Virus record (IMG/VR): IMGVR_UViG_3300015371_000031
Coordinates: 1-62,494 of that record
From: a virus
Strand: one strand, 5' to 3'
DNA: 62,494 nucleotides
Position numbers and translations under genes: made by a program. The notes beneath the pieces were generated by a model that saw only the letters and a program-made list of their open reading frames with translations, did not search any database and was not told the origin of the DNA. This document shows, one piece after another, positions 37,608 to 46,836 of the stretch; positions within the stretch are counted from its first letter, which is position 1, and every line of letters starts with the position of its first letter.

Positions 37608-38266
37608 AGGTCTCGATCGTCGTGCCCTGGCTCGACCACCACGAGCTGTGGGGCGACTTCTACGGCGCGCTCCGCGGCGAGACGCCGCACGAGGTGATCG
37701 TCGTCGACAACGCCTCCACGCCGCCGCTCAGGTTCGTCGCGAACAAGCTGAACCTGCGCGTCGTGCGCCAGAAGCACAACCTGGGATTCGCCGCCGGCTG
37801 CAACGCCGGCTTCGAGGAGACGACGGGCGACGCCGTGCTCTTCCTGAACAACGACGTCACGGCCGACGAGTCAGGCTGGCTCAAGAGACTGGCCGACCAG
37901 ATGGAGCCGGGAGTGCTGGTCGGAGCTCAGTTGCGCTACGACGACCACGGCTGGGTGGACGGCAAGCCGTACCCGTACCTGGACGGCTGGTGCATGGGCG
38001 GCCTGCGCGACGAGCTCGCACAGTTCGGGCCGTTCGACGACGACTACGAGGAGCCTGGGTACTTCACGGACAACGACCTGTGCGTTCGCGCTCGGGCCGC
38101 CGGCATGCGGCTGCGCGAGGTGCGCCTGCCCATGCTCCACCACATGGTGTCGACCACGAGCGGGCCGGTGGACGACGAGCGGCTCCGCCTGCTCGACGCC
38201 AACCAGGAGCGCTACCAGGAGGTCGTGAGGGAGATCGTCGGACAGCCAGAGCCGGTCGTGTCGTGA
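37604..38266 (+). CDS. GT2-type glycosyltransferase (220 aa)
   Basis: GTG in a GTGA overlap. KVSIVVPWLDHHELW, VIVVDNASTPPL, NLGFAAGCNAGFEETTGD and FLNNDV (the DxD-like donor/metal site, about residues 83-88) define a family 2 GT-A enzyme. The later PGYFTDNDLCVRARAAG resembles the catalytic-base region of rhamnosyl- or galactosyl-transferases. It would add a sugar from an activated nucleotide sugar. Confidence 0.87.
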   Translation: MKVSIVVPWLDHHELWGDFYGALRGETPHEVIVVDNASTPPLRFVANKLNLRVVRQKHNLGFAAGCNAGFEETTGDAVLFLNNDVTADESGWLKRLADQMEPGVLVGAQLRYDDHGWVDGKPYPYLDGWCMGGLRDELAQFGPFDDDYEEPGYFTDNDLCVRARAAGMRLREVRLPMLHHMVSTTSGPVDDERLRLLDANQERYQEVVREIVGQPEPVVS

Positions 38267-38838
38267 GCGCGCTCGAGCCTGGTATCGGGCCGCCCGCTCC
38301 CGTTCCGATCCTGCAGTGGCAGCGAGAGTTCGAGACGCTGCTCCAGCTGTTCGACCGGCTCGAGCCGCGGCGCGTCCTCGAAGTCGGCACCTACCACGGC
38401 GGCACCCTCTACCACTGGCTCCAAAACGCACGGGCCGGGACGACTGTCGTATCGGTTGACTCCTACGCGGCCGGCGTGGACAACCGCCACCTGTACTACG
38501 AGTGGCCGCGAAACGACGACGTGGAGGTCATCCCGATCGAGGGCGACTCCCACGCCGAGCAGACCGTCAAGAAGGCGGCCGCGTTCGGCCCGTACGACTG
38601 GACGTTCATCGACGCCGGTCACTACTACTCGGAGGTCGAGTGGGACTGGCGCAACTACCGCGCGCTGACGAGTTCGCCAGGAGTCGTCTGCCTCCACGAC
38701 ATCATCCTGCGTCCCGACGTCCACCCGGAGATCGAGGTCGGACTGCTCTGGGAGGAGATCAGGGCCGAGCACCGCACGCTCGAGATCGTGGCCGACCGCG
38801 AAGCGCCGTGGGGCGGGATCGGCGTGGTGCTGCTGTGA
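38263..38838 (+). CDS. SAM-dependent methyltransferase (191 aa)
   Basis: GTG in a GTGA overlap. RRVLEVGTYHGGTLYHWL (motif I, about 36-53), TTVVSVDSYAAG (motif II) and YDWTFIDAGHYYSEVEWD (motif IV) are typical of class I methyltransferases of the Methyltransf_24 kind, which often methylate sugars or cephalosporin-like substrates. In this cluster an O-methylated sugar is a fair guess. Confidence 0.8.
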   Translation: MSALEPGIGPPAPVPILQWQREFETLLQLFDRLEPRRVLEVGTYHGGTLYHWLQNARAGTTVVSVDSYAAGVDNRHLYYEWPRNDDVEVIPIEGDSHAEQTVKKAAAFGPYDWTFIDAGHYYSEVEWDWRNYRALTSSPGVVCLHDIILRPDVHPEIEVGLLWEEIRAEHRTLEIVADREAPWGGIGVVLL

Positions 38839-39476
38839 CCCACGTCCTGCACACCGTGCTCGTGTCCTACGAACGACCGCACCTGCTCAAGCGCACGGTC
38901 AAGTCGTACCTGCGCACGGTCACGCTGCCGCACCACCTGGTCGTGGTCGACAACGGCTCCTCGGACGACGTGCGGCGCTGGCTGGACAAGGCGTTCACGG
39001 ACGGCCGGCTCGACGAGGTGCTCATGTTGCCGCGGAACTGCTACCCCGGCTATGCGACCAACCGCGGGTGGGAGCTCGCGGACGAGCGCGTCACGCTCCT
39101 CCACCGATCAGACAACGACGTGTACTACCACCCAGGCTGGTGCGACGAAGTCGTGGAGCGGTTCAGCGACCCGACGCTCGGACAGCTGGGCATGCGCACG
39201 CTCGAGGAGGAGGGGCCGCACGCTGCCGTCGGCGGCAACTGCGTCGTCCGTCGCCAGCTCTGGGACGAGGGGCTGCGCTACGACGAACGTCCGTGGACGG
39301 AGGCTCCGTTCGAGGACTCGATCGTCAGCCAGCGCGTCCTCGAGCACGGCTACAGGTGGGAGCGAGTGCTCCGGCCTTGCATCGACCACATCGGACTTGC
39401 GTCGAGCACTGACCCCTACTACCAGCGCACGTTCGCCGAGCGCGGCATCACCTTCCAGCAGTGGGGAATCAAGTGA
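38835..39476 (+). CDS. GT2-type glycosyltransferase (213 aa)
   Basis: GTG in a GTGA overlap. HTVLVSYERPHLLKRTVKSY, HHLVVVDNGSSDDV, NCYPGYATNRGWELA and HRSDNDVYYHPGW (DxD-like, about 93-97) mark a GT-A family 2 fold. Shorter than many but with a complete core. Acts with the other transferases of the cluster. Confidence 0.82.
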   Translation: MTHVLHTVLVSYERPHLLKRTVKSYLRTVTLPHHLVVVDNGSSDDVRRWLDKAFTDGRLDEVLMLPRNCYPGYATNRGWELADERVTLLHRSDNDVYYHPGWCDEVVERFSDPTLGQLGMRTLEEEGPHAAVGGNCVVRRQLWDEGLRYDERPWTEAPFEDSIVSQRVLEHGYRWERVLRPCIDHIGLASSTDPYYQRTFAERGITFQQWGIK

Positions 39477-40324
39477 GGGTGCTCGTCACGGGTGCTGCCG
39501 GGTTCATCGGCTCGCACGTGTGCGAGCGACTCGGCCGGAGCGGACACAACGTGCGCGGCCTGGACACGTTCCTGACCGGGCGGCGCGACACGGTCGCAGG
39601 CTGGACGGCACCAGTGGTCGAGACGGACGTGCGGTTCGTCGGGGCGATGCCAGCGGCCGAGCTCATCGTCCACTGCGCCGCGTCGTACTCGGATCCGGGC
39701 GACTGGCGGCGCGACATCTCGACCAACACGGTCGGGACGGCGATGGTCGCACGCGCCGCGGTCGCCTGGGGGGCCAGGGTCATCTACTTCCAGACTTCGC
39801 TGCCAGCGGTCTCGAGCTACGCGGCCAGCAAGATCGCCGGCCAGCACTACCTCGAGTTCAGCGGAGCTCCGTACGTCGTCCTGCGCCTGGCCAACGTGTA
39901 CGGCCCGCGCAACCTGTCCGGCCCGATCCCGACCTTCTACAAGCGGCTCGACGCCGGCCAGCCCTGCACGGTCGTTGACACGGAGCGGGACTGGGTGTAC
40001 GTGGACGACCTGATCGACCTGGTTGATGTCGTCGCGCACGACGAGCGCGCGAGCGGACTCTACGACGTGTGTTCCGGGCGCGCACTGCGCATCCGAGAGC
40101 TCTACGACGCCGTCGCGCACGCCATGCAGGTTCACGCGTCGGCGAGCGAGATCCCGCCTCCCCCCGACGACGTGGACAAGATGGAGCTCGACCCACGGCG
40201 CGCAGCAGACGAGCTGGGCTGGACTCCGACCACGCCGCTCGAGGAGGGAGTGGCGGCCGCCGTACGCTGGTACGAGCAGCACGGGGTCGCCGAGACGTAC
40301 ACGCACCTCGCACTGAAAGGATGA
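39473..40324 (+). CDS. NAD-dependent sugar epimerase/dehydratase (283 aa)
   Basis: GTG in a GTGA overlap. VLVTGAAGFIGSHV (NAD-binding GxxGxxG, residues about 3-16), IVHCAASYSDP, the catalytic YAASKIAG (Tyr-x3-Lys, about 122-129), LRLANVYGPRN and RDWVYVDDLIDLV place it in the extended short-chain dehydrogenase family with UDP-sugar epimerases. It likely makes a nucleotide sugar used by the neighbouring transferases. Confidence 0.9.
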   Translation: MRVLVTGAAGFIGSHVCERLGRSGHNVRGLDTFLTGRRDTVAGWTAPVVETDVRFVGAMPAAELIVHCAASYSDPGDWRRDISTNTVGTAMVARAAVAWGARVIYFQTSLPAVSSYAASKIAGQHYLEFSGAPYVVLRLANVYGPRNLSGPIPTFYKRLDAGQPCTVVDTERDWVYVDDLIDLVDVVAHDERASGLYDVCSGRALRIRELYDAVAHAMQVHASASEIPPPPDDVDKMELDPRRAADELGWTPTTPLEEGVAAAVRWYEQHGVAETYTHLALKG

Positions 40325-41190
40325 CCATGCAGGCAGATCCGAGGCACCTGCGCAACCTGATCCGCGACGCAGTGCGCGACGCGATCGACCCGGCAGTCCG
40401 AACAGGCGTGCTCCTCTCAGGAGGAGTCGACTCGTCCACCGTGGCGGCGTTCGCGGCCCACCTGCCCGCGTTCACCGGCTGGTACGAAGGCGACGCCTAC
40501 GACGAGCGGCCGTGGGCACGCATCGCGGCAGGGAGCATGCGCGAACACCACGAGATCCAGATCACGCCGGACGACTTCGTCGAGCACTTCGACGACTTCG
40601 TCCACGAGACGGGAGCAACCACCGAGGGCCCCGGCGCATTCGGCCAGTACATGGTGGCCAGCTACGTGAGCGGCCAGGGCATGGAGCGCATCCTGTCTGG
40701 CGAGGGAGGAGACGAGCTCTTCGGCGGCTACGCGCGCGTCATGAGAGTGGCCGGCCGCGAGCTGCCGGTGGGCTACGAGGACTTCGTCCTGCCCGACGAC
40801 TACCCGCGCGACCTCGAGGCGGCGCTCGAGCGGGAGTGGGAGCACCTGTTCGCGCTCCTCGAGCTGGACGAGCGAATCAACGCCGCCTTCAATCTCGTGG
40901 CGATTGCGCCGATGACCGACCAGCGTGTCGTCGAGTACGTCCTGCAGCAGCCGGCGATCGAGCGGGTGGGCAAGGACATGCTGCGCGCGGCCGTGCGCGA
41001 GGACGTCCCGTTCGCGATCCTGGCGCGCCGTGACAAACGCGGATTTCCGGTGCCGTTCGTCGAGTGGGCACAGAGGAATCCCGTCAAGACTTTCGTGGCA
41101 GAACGGATCGGATACGTGCCCGACGCAAGCCAGCCGTGGTCGCGCGAGTGGTGGAACGACATGTGCGAGGCCGTCGCGGTCGGAGCATGA
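40321..41190 (+). CDS. Stand-alone asparagine-synthase domain protein (289 aa)
   Basis: ATG in an ATGA overlap with GAAAGG upstream. GVLLSGGVDSSTVAAFAA (PP-loop, about 30-47), LSGEGGDELFGGYARV (about 121-136) and RDKRGFPVPFVEW match the synthetase domain of asparagine synthase. The N-terminal glutaminase domain is absent, so it must use free ammonia, take ammonia from a partner, or form another amide or adenylate bond. In a glycan cluster it may amidate a uronic acid sugar, as known for related enzymes in surface-polysaccharide loci. Confidence 0.82.
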   Translation: MTMQADPRHLRNLIRDAVRDAIDPAVRTGVLLSGGVDSSTVAAFAAHLPAFTGWYEGDAYDERPWARIAAGSMREHHEIQITPDDFVEHFDDFVHETGATTEGPGAFGQYMVASYVSGQGMERILSGEGGDELFGGYARVMRVAGRELPVGYEDFVLPDDYPRDLEAALEREWEHLFALLELDERINAAFNLVAIAPMTDQRVVEYVLQQPAIERVGKDMLRAAVREDVPFAILARRDKRGFPVPFVEWAQRNPVKTFVAERIGYVPDASQPWSREWWNDMCEAVAVGA

Positions 41191-41852
41191 GCCTGGCAGA
41201 GTCGATCGCGCACTGGTCGGAGCACCAGGTCGCCGATCTCCCGCTCGACATCACCGCCGAGCAGTCGCTCGCCAGCATGGAACTCCGCAACGCGACCTAC
41301 CCCGGACTCCTCGAGCTCATGCCGATCGACCAGCCCGGCAAGGTCGTGCTCGACTTCGGCTGCGGGCCTGGTCACGACGTCGTCGGCTTCCTGCTGAGCG
41401 GCGCGAAGTACGTCTACGCCTACGACGTGTCGCCGAAGGCTCGAGCGATGACGCTGGCGCGCGTCCAGGCTCACGGCTTCGAGAACTGCACGGTCGGGAT
41501 GATCCCGGCGGCCATGGACTACGACCACATCCACTGCGCCGGAGTTCTGCACCACATCCCAGAGCCGCACGAGACGTTGAAGCTCATGCGCGCGCTCCTC
41601 AAGCCGGACGGCGAGATCCGTCTGATGGTCTACTCGAGCGAGTCGGACTTCTACCTGAACGTCGCGGAGGGAGTGCCGTCCGTGTTCGCGCGCATGGCAG
41701 ACGGCGACGCGCCGATCACGGTCGCCTGGACGCAGGAGGAGGTCGTGGCGCTCGCGCGTCTGGCCGACCTCGAGGCCGAGTACCTGGGCGGGTACATGCA
41801 CCAGGGCGAGGAGAAAGGCCCGGGCCTGTCCAGTTGCTGGCGGCTGACGTGA
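41187..41852 (+). CDS. SAM-dependent methyltransferase (221 aa)
   Basis: ATG in an ATGA overlap. KVVLDFGCGPGHDVVGF (motif I, about 52-68), YVYAYDVSPKARAM (motif II) and HCAGVLHHIPEPHETLKLMRALLKPDG-type motifs IV-V describe a UbiE/COQ5-like class I methyltransferase. Only the fold is sure; a sugar or lipid-like target is possible. Confidence 0.82.
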   Translation: MSLAESIAHWSEHQVADLPLDITAEQSLASMELRNATYPGLLELMPIDQPGKVVLDFGCGPGHDVVGFLLSGAKYVYAYDVSPKARAMTLARVQAHGFENCTVGMIPAAMDYDHIHCAGVLHHIPEPHETLKLMRALLKPDGEIRLMVYSSESDFYLNVAEGVPSVFARMADGDAPITVAWTQEEVVALARLADLEAEYLGGYMHQGEEKGPGLSSCWRLT

Positions 41853-42433
41853 CGCTCGGCATCGTGATCCCGACGATCGCCGGCCGCGAGGACTCGCTCA
41901 AGCGGTGCATGGACTCCTACAAGGCAACGTCGCCGACCGAGACGATCGTGACCGTCGTCCACGACATGGCCAACTGGCCGACCGCGTGCAACGAGGGCGC
42001 GCGCCGTCTCTTTCAGTCGGACGTGGACACGATCCACTTCACGGCCGACGACCTGGAGGCGCTGCCTGGATGGCACGAGGAGGCCGTACCGTGGCTCGAG
42101 GCGCACCAGGAGCTCCCTGCGCCGGTCGTCATGAACCACTCAGCCGACGGAGTCTGGGACAACGCAGTCGACGGAGCCGATCGAGCGCTCACCCACTTCA
42201 CGCGCATCCCGCTCATGACCCGCGACCAGTGGGAGCTGATCGGGCCGTGGCCGGAGATCGACTACGGCGCAGACGTCTGGCTGTCCGTTGTCGCGCGCAC
42301 CTACGGAATCCAGACGCGCATGATCCACTCGTACAGGTTCGTCCACCACTGGAACCAGGTCGGCCGGCTCGACTCGCCAGAGCGGCTCAAGGCGTCGCAC
42401 GACGCGCTCAACGACCTGCTGGACGCGCTGTGA
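41849..42433 (+). CDS. Glycosyltransferase-like protein, GT2-related (194 aa)
   Basis: GTG in a GTGA overlap. GIVIPTIAGREDSLKRCMDSY and HFTADDLEALPGWHEE (DD at the place of the donor site) follow GT-A folds. The usual GT2 sequence between them is shortened. C-terminal YRFVHHWNQVGRL is similar to transferases of viral glycan islands. Probably a transferase; the family is less certain than for its neighbours. Confidence 0.6.
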   Translation: MTLGIVIPTIAGREDSLKRCMDSYKATSPTETIVTVVHDMANWPTACNEGARRLFQSDVDTIHFTADDLEALPGWHEEAVPWLEAHQELPAPVVMNHSADGVWDNAVDGADRALTHFTRIPLMTRDQWELIGPWPEIDYGADVWLSVVARTYGIQTRMIHSYRFVHHWNQVGRLDSPERLKASHDALNDLLDAL

Positions 42434-42957
42434 GGCTCCACGTCCTCACGGCCGTCTCGAGGCCGGCGGACATGGGCCAGGTCGGCGAGAGCCTGGCCAT
42501 CGCAGCGGCGCTTGCGCCGGAGGTGGAGATCCACTGGCACTGGCGCTTCGACCTGGCGCGTCAGCACGTGGGCGGCCAGAAGCTCAAGAACGACATGCTG
42601 GACGCGATCGAGGACGGGTGGGTGTGGGTGCTGGACGACGACACGCTCGCCTACGAGGAGGTGCTGCGCCGAGTGGTGCCGCACCTCAGGCTCCGCGACA
42701 CCCAGGCGGTGGTCGTGTCCCAGCTGCGCTCGAGCGGACGAGTGCTCGAGGCCGCGCCGGAGCACGCGCACCCTGGCGCGATAGACGTCGGCCAGGCGTT
42801 CCTGCGCCGCGAGCTCATCGGAGCCGCGCGCATCCCCGAGGAGTACGACGGCGACGGCTGGTGGCTCCTCGAGCTACTGCGCGACGCGCGCGTCACCTGG
42901 GTGCCCGAAGTGCTGTCGCTCCACAACGCACTGTCGGGCGTCGAAGTCAGAATCTGA
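42430..42957 (+). CDS. Glycosyltransferase-like protein (175 aa)
   Basis: GTG in a GTGA overlap. VRLHVLTAVSRPADMG at the start, GWVWVLDDDTLAYEEVLR (DDD donor/metal motif, about 64-72) and VGQAFLRRELIG, then YDGDGWWLLEL. A short GT-A-like fold with the expected acids. Last of the glycan-synthesis genes. Confidence 0.6.
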   Translation: MRLHVLTAVSRPADMGQVGESLAIAAALAPEVEIHWHWRFDLARQHVGGQKLKNDMLDAIEDGWVWVLDDDTLAYEEVLRRVVPHLRLRDTQAVVVSQLRSSGRVLEAAPEHAHPGAIDVGQAFLRRELIGAARIPEEYDGDGWWLLELLRDARVTWVPEVLSLHNALSGVEVRI

Positions 42958-42966
42958 GGAGGACAC

Positions 42967-43242
42967 ATGTCGGGCATCGAGATCGTGCTCAGCGGGAGCG
43001 CGGCGATCTACTGCGTCCACGATCGGCAGAAGCGCCAGGTGCTCACGCCGGACGACTGCCTACGGATCGCCTACGCCGCCGGTCTGACGCCGATGGTCGG
43101 CGCAAAGTTCCAGACGTGCGGTTGCTGCGAGAACGTGTTCGCGACGATGACCGACGTTCCGCACCTCTGCCCGAAGTGCTCCGGCTCGAACGTCCACGCT
43201 CTCGGCGGCCCCCTGTCAGAACCGATCGAAGGAGTGCTGTGA
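42967..43242 (+). CDS. Zinc-ribbon protein (91 aa)
   Basis: ATG with TGAGGAGGACAC upstream. TCGCCENVF and LCPKCSGSN (about residues 51 and 68) form a four-Cys zinc ribbon; the N-terminal part looks like a small beta domain. Function unknown; sits between glycan and surface-protein genes. Confidence 0.7.
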   Translation: MSGIEIVLSGSAAIYCVHDRQKRQVLTPDDCLRIAYAAGLTPMVGAKFQTCGCCENVFATMTDVPHLCPKCSGSNVHALGGPLSEPIEGVL

Positions 43243-43520
43243 TGGCCAAGAAGTTTCTCTGCGAGACCCCCGCCTGCACGCTCGGCACCGCCGGGAACCC
43301 CGGACGCTTCACGGGCGGGATCACGAAGGATCAGCTGAACGTACTCACCGGCGCTCCCATCGACCAGATGAAGTCCGGCGAGCACTTCGGCGCAGGGTTC
43401 TGCCCGAACTGCGGCGTGCAAGGTCGCGAGCTGACGGCAGAGGACGTGAAACAGGCCGCGCTGGACGACGCGAAGGCGGCGTACGAGGCTCAGGTGGCCG
43501 CGATCAACGGAGGCGTGTGA
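43242..43520 (+). CDS. Zinc-binding small protein (92 aa)
   Basis: ATG in a TGATG overlap. FLCETPACTLG and FCPNCGVQG supply four Cys; the C-terminal part is an Ala-rich helix (DAKAAYEAQVAAI). Unknown function. Confidence 0.7.
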   Translation: MAKKFLCETPACTLGTAGNPGRFTGGITKDQLNVLTGAPIDQMKSGEHFGAGFCPNCGVQGRELTAEDVKQAALDDAKAAYEAQVAAINGGV

Positions 43521-43521
43521 C

Positions 43522-43956
43522 ATGGCCCAGATGTGCCCCGACGAGGGACTCGACCTCTGGCTCGGTCAGTTCCCGCTCAACACCGCGAAGTACACGTCGC
43601 CGCTGTCGCTCAAGCTGTTCACGTCGCAGACAGCGTCGACGGTGATCACGCACGCGCAGACGATTGCGAACATCACTGAGACGACCTACACGTCGTATGC
43701 CGACCAGGCGCTGGCAGCGGCGACCTGGGGCGCGCTCGCAGAACGTCCGACCAACCTCGGACGCCAGACCACCTACCCGCAGGTGACGTTCCCGACCGTC
43801 GGTGCGTCGGGTGCGACGATCAACGGCTTCTACATCACGAACAACGCCGAGACCGTCCTGTTCCCAGGTCAGGCAAACTTCGACGACACCACCGCGGTCG
43901 TCCTCGTGACGAACGACGTGATCAAGGTGACGCCGACCATCGCGCTGCTCCACTAG
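43522..43956 (+). CDS. Conserved virion-associated protein (144 aa)
   Basis: ATG one base after the previous stop. Beta-rich, Thr/Ala-rich chain (YTSPLSLKLFTSQTAS ... FPTVGASGATINGFYIT) of the kind found in phage head or tail decoration proteins. The start motif DLWLGQ is common in a phage family encoded beside tail-fibre genes. No enzymatic motif. Confidence 0.6.
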   Translation: MAQMCPDEGLDLWLGQFPLNTAKYTSPLSLKLFTSQTASTVITHAQTIANITETTYTSYADQALAAATWGALAERPTNLGRQTTYPQVTFPTVGASGATINGFYITNNAETVLFPGQANFDDTTAVVLVTNDVIKVTPTIALLH

Positions 43957-43966
43957 GGAGGGCCAC

Positions 43967-45688
43967 ATGAGATACGCCGCTGTTGCCGTGTGCCTGGCGG
44001 TCGTCACCCTTGCTGTCGTCACGGGTGCTGCGGCCAACATCGTGGGATGGCACGTCGTGTCCCAGACCGAGACGACCATCACCTACGGGTGGACGCCCGA
44101 GCCGGAGTCCAACTCGGACGGCTACAGGTTCTACGTCAACGGCGCGCGAGTCTCGAACAGCGCTGATCCGTTGCTCTCGTCGGTGACGTTCCAGAAGGTG
44201 CCCGACGCGAAGTACGGGATCACGGAGCTCTTCCGCGGCCCGCTGTTCGAGGATCAGCCGACTCCTCCGACTCCTCCTCCGACTCCTCCTCCGCCACCGC
44301 CACCGTCAGGCGAACCGGGGCCGATCGCAGGCCAGGGATACGGCGAGGTGTTCCGCGACGACTTCGACGGCACTGCTCTCGACTCCACGAGCTGGAACCC
44401 CAAGGAGTTCTGGGAGTCGGAGCCGCGACCCGGAGCCATCGTGGTGTCCAACGGCTCGGTGAAAATCAACAACACGCGTCCGTACCTTGACGACCAGTCG
44501 ATCTCGACGGGGCCGTACTGGGGCGGTGAACCCGGCAAGCGCTCCTGGCAGTTCGGCTACTTCGAGGCGCGCATGAAGTTCACCGACGCGGTGGGTTCGT
44601 GGCCGGCGTTCTGGATGATCTCGAGGGCGCACGCGTCCTTCCCGAACTGGCCAGACTGCCCGGAGCCTGACCTGAACTTTGAGCTCGACGTCATGGAGTA
44701 CCAGGGCGACGAGCCGGGTCGCTTCTACGGCACCGAGCACCGCAACACGGGCGACGTGTGCGGCACCCCGAACCAGACACGGAGCGTCATCACGAACCCT
44801 GGCGGCCGGCTCGCCAACGAGTGGCACACCTACTCGGTGAAGTGGACTCCCGCCAACCTGACGTGGTACGTGGACGGCGTACAGCAGGGGCAACCGCAGG
44901 CGCTGTGGGACTCTGGCGACCAGGAGATGTACCTGTCGCTGACGATGCAGGCGTGCGGCTGGGACGGATCGAACGGCTGCTCGAGCGCCACACCTGACAC
45001 GCTCACGACCGAGGTGGACTACGTGACCGTGTGGCAGCAGGCCGTGCCTACTCCCCCGCCTGCTCCCCCGCCCCCGCCTCCGCCTCCGCACACCGGCGAC
45101 CAGGTGATCAGGGTGAACCAGAACTGGACGTGCAACGGCCCGGTCGACCTGGCGCTCGTCCGCGTCACGGGAGCGTTCGCCGGCGACGCCGTGAACTTCC
45201 GATCGGGCTGCACGGGACACATCCAGCGGCTCGAGGTGTCCGGCAGTTTCAACGACTGCATCAAGGTCAACCCGCCAGCGCCAGCGCCGCACGACATCAC
45301 GATCGAGTCGGGCTACTGCCGGAGCTCCAGCGGATCCGGCGGCCACTTCGACGGCATCCAGATGGGAGGCGGCCGCGACATCACGATCCGCAACTTCGTG
45401 ATGGATTGGTGCTGCACCGGAGGCGGCAACGTGTTCGTCCAGTCGTTCAACGGCGGCACTCCGATCAACTTCCTGTGCGACCACTGCGCGTTCGGGCCGC
45501 GCCACGCCAACCAGATCAGGACGCCGTTCGACGCGAGCTCCGGAGTCCGCAACAGCCGCGTGTGCAAGCCGTCGAGCGGGCGCGCCGTCTACATCCCGCT
45601 GACCGGCGACAAGGGCGGCAACGTCAGCCCGGAGGCCAACAGTCCGCTCTGCACGTTCGACAGCCTGCTGGCGTACGCGACTGGATGA
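43967..45688 (+). CDS. GH16 glycanase with C-terminal beta-helix (573 aa)
   Basis: ATG with AGGGAGGGCCAC upstream. Residues 1-24 look like a signal peptide or hydrophobic anchor. After a Pro-rich linker (about 97-112), residues about 120-355 form a GH16 domain: FRDDFDGTALD, QFGYFEARMKF, WPAFWMISRA and the catalytic FELDVMEYQGD (ExDxxE). A second Pro-rich linker (about 357-370) leads to a right-handed beta-helix-like domain with many Cys and DITI(E/R) repeats. It probably cuts a host polysaccharide; the signal-like start is odd for a virion protein. Confidence 0.82.
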   Translation: MRYAAVAVCLAVVTLAVVTGAAANIVGWHVVSQTETTITYGWTPEPESNSDGYRFYVNGARVSNSADPLLSSVTFQKVPDAKYGITELFRGPLFEDQPTPPTPPPTPPPPPPPSGEPGPIAGQGYGEVFRDDFDGTALDSTSWNPKEFWESEPRPGAIVVSNGSVKINNTRPYLDDQSISTGPYWGGEPGKRSWQFGYFEARMKFTDAVGSWPAFWMISRAHASFPNWPDCPEPDLNFELDVMEYQGDEPGRFYGTEHRNTGDVCGTPNQTRSVITNPGGRLANEWHTYSVKWTPANLTWYVDGVQQGQPQALWDSGDQEMYLSLTMQACGWDGSNGCSSATPDTLTTEVDYVTVWQQAVPTPPPAPPPPPPPPHTGDQVIRVNQNWTCNGPVDLALVRVTGAFAGDAVNFRSGCTGHIQRLEVSGSFNDCIKVNPPAPAPHDITIESGYCRSSSGSGGHFDGIQMGGGRDITIRNFVMDWCCTGGGNVFVQSFNGGTPINFLCDHCAFGPRHANQIRTPFDASSGVRNSRVCKPSSGRAVYIPLTGDKGGNVSPEANSPLCTFDSLLAYATG

Positions 45689-46392
45689 TCGCGCCGACGC
45701 TCCAGGCCGAGGGTTCCCTCAACATCGTCACAACGGGCACGCTGACGCTTACGCTGCCTGCGCACCAGCAGAACGACATCCTCGTCTGCGTGCTGAACTA
45801 CTGGCTGCCGAACACGGCGGGCGCGGCAGCCGTGATCCCGAACCTGACGGGCTGGACGAAAACTGGGTCGCTGCAGTTCGCAGCAGGGCCGGACGGTGAG
45901 GCTGCTCTGTTCTGGCGACGCGCCGACACGAACGCCGAGTCGAACCCGGTGTTCACGCGCGGCGCGTCCTGGGACACCGGCGTCGACGGCCAGTACTCCG
46001 GGCAGCCGTTCGTGATCCGCGGCTGCTACCCGTCGGGCAACCCGTGGGACGACTTCCAAACGTCCTCTGCCATCACGGCCGCGAACGGGAACGTCCCTGC
46101 GGTCACCGTGTCAGGGACGAACCGCCTGGTCATGCAGTTCTTCACTGCGACAGACGACTTCACGACCGCTCCCACCCTGACGGGGTGGACGGCTGGTACG
46201 GCAGTCGAGTCCACGACCGGGACGGACACGCAGTTCATGAACTGGCGCAAGGACAACCAGGGTTCGAGCACGACCGCGGACGCGACCACCAGCGAGGCTC
46301 CTGCCACCGGAGCCAAGGTGATCTTCGGGGTGTCGTTCAAGCCGATGCCAGACGACTTGCCCCTTCCATTCGTTGTTTCGGCCAGGAGATAG
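45685..46392 (+). CDS. Putative surface or tail-fibre protein (235 aa)
   Basis: ATG in an ATGA overlap. Beta-sandwich character with many Thr, Gly and Trp (NDILVCVLNYWLPN, TGWTKTGSLQF, NRLVMQFFTATDDF). Similar modules occur in phage tail fibres and appendages. No catalytic motif is visible. Follows the GH16 gene and probably belongs to the same structure. Confidence 0.6.
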   Translation: MIAPTLQAEGSLNIVTTGTLTLTLPAHQQNDILVCVLNYWLPNTAGAAAVIPNLTGWTKTGSLQFAAGPDGEAALFWRRADTNAESNPVFTRGASWDTGVDGQYSGQPFVIRGCYPSGNPWDDFQTSSAITAANGNVPAVTVSGTNRLVMQFFTATDDFTTAPTLTGWTAGTAVESTTGTDTQFMNWRKDNQGSSTTADATTSEAPATGAKVIFGVSFKPMPDDLPLPFVVSARR

Positions 46393-46401
46393 GAGCACCC
46401 A

Positions 46402-46836
46402 ATGGCAAGATGCGCAGCAGCAGGACGAACCTCCGCGGTGCCGACGTCGCTCCGCGGGCCGAGCCTCTACTCGACCGCGGCGCTCAAGCCGCAGATCAGG
46501 CTCATCGAGGTGTACAACACGACCGCGGTCGAGGCCGCCGTCGCCGTTGTGCGTGCCACTGCAACGGGCACGCAGGGCACGGGTCTGACGGAGATTTGTA
46601 CGTCCGACGACACGCGGACGATCGTGGGCACCGCTTTCAACACGCACACTGCCGACGCGACCGTCAGCGCTCCGATCAGGCAGGCGACCGTCGGTGCCGC
46701 GAAGGGCGCGGGTGTCATCTGGACGTGGGGGCCAGGCGAGTTCATCCTCGACAACGCCACGACCTCGGGCGTCGTGATCATCTGTCCGACCGGAACCGGT
46801 CAGCATCTCGACTTCAGCATCGAATGGGATGAGTGA
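46402..46836 (+). CDS. Putative surface/tail protein (144 aa)
   Basis: ATG with ATAGGAGCACCC upstream. A beta-rich chain (IRLIEVYNTTAVEAAVAVVR ... GEFILDNATTSGVVI) like the compact decoration proteins of phages. No motif for activity. Coupled to the next gene. Confidence 0.6.
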   Translation: MARCAAAGRTSAVPTSLRGPSLYSTAALKPQIRLIEVYNTTAVEAAVAVVRATATGTQGTGLTEICTSDDTRTIVGTAFNTHTADATVSAPIRQATVGAAKGAGVIWTWGPGEFILDNATTSGVVIICPTGTGQHLDFSIEWDE

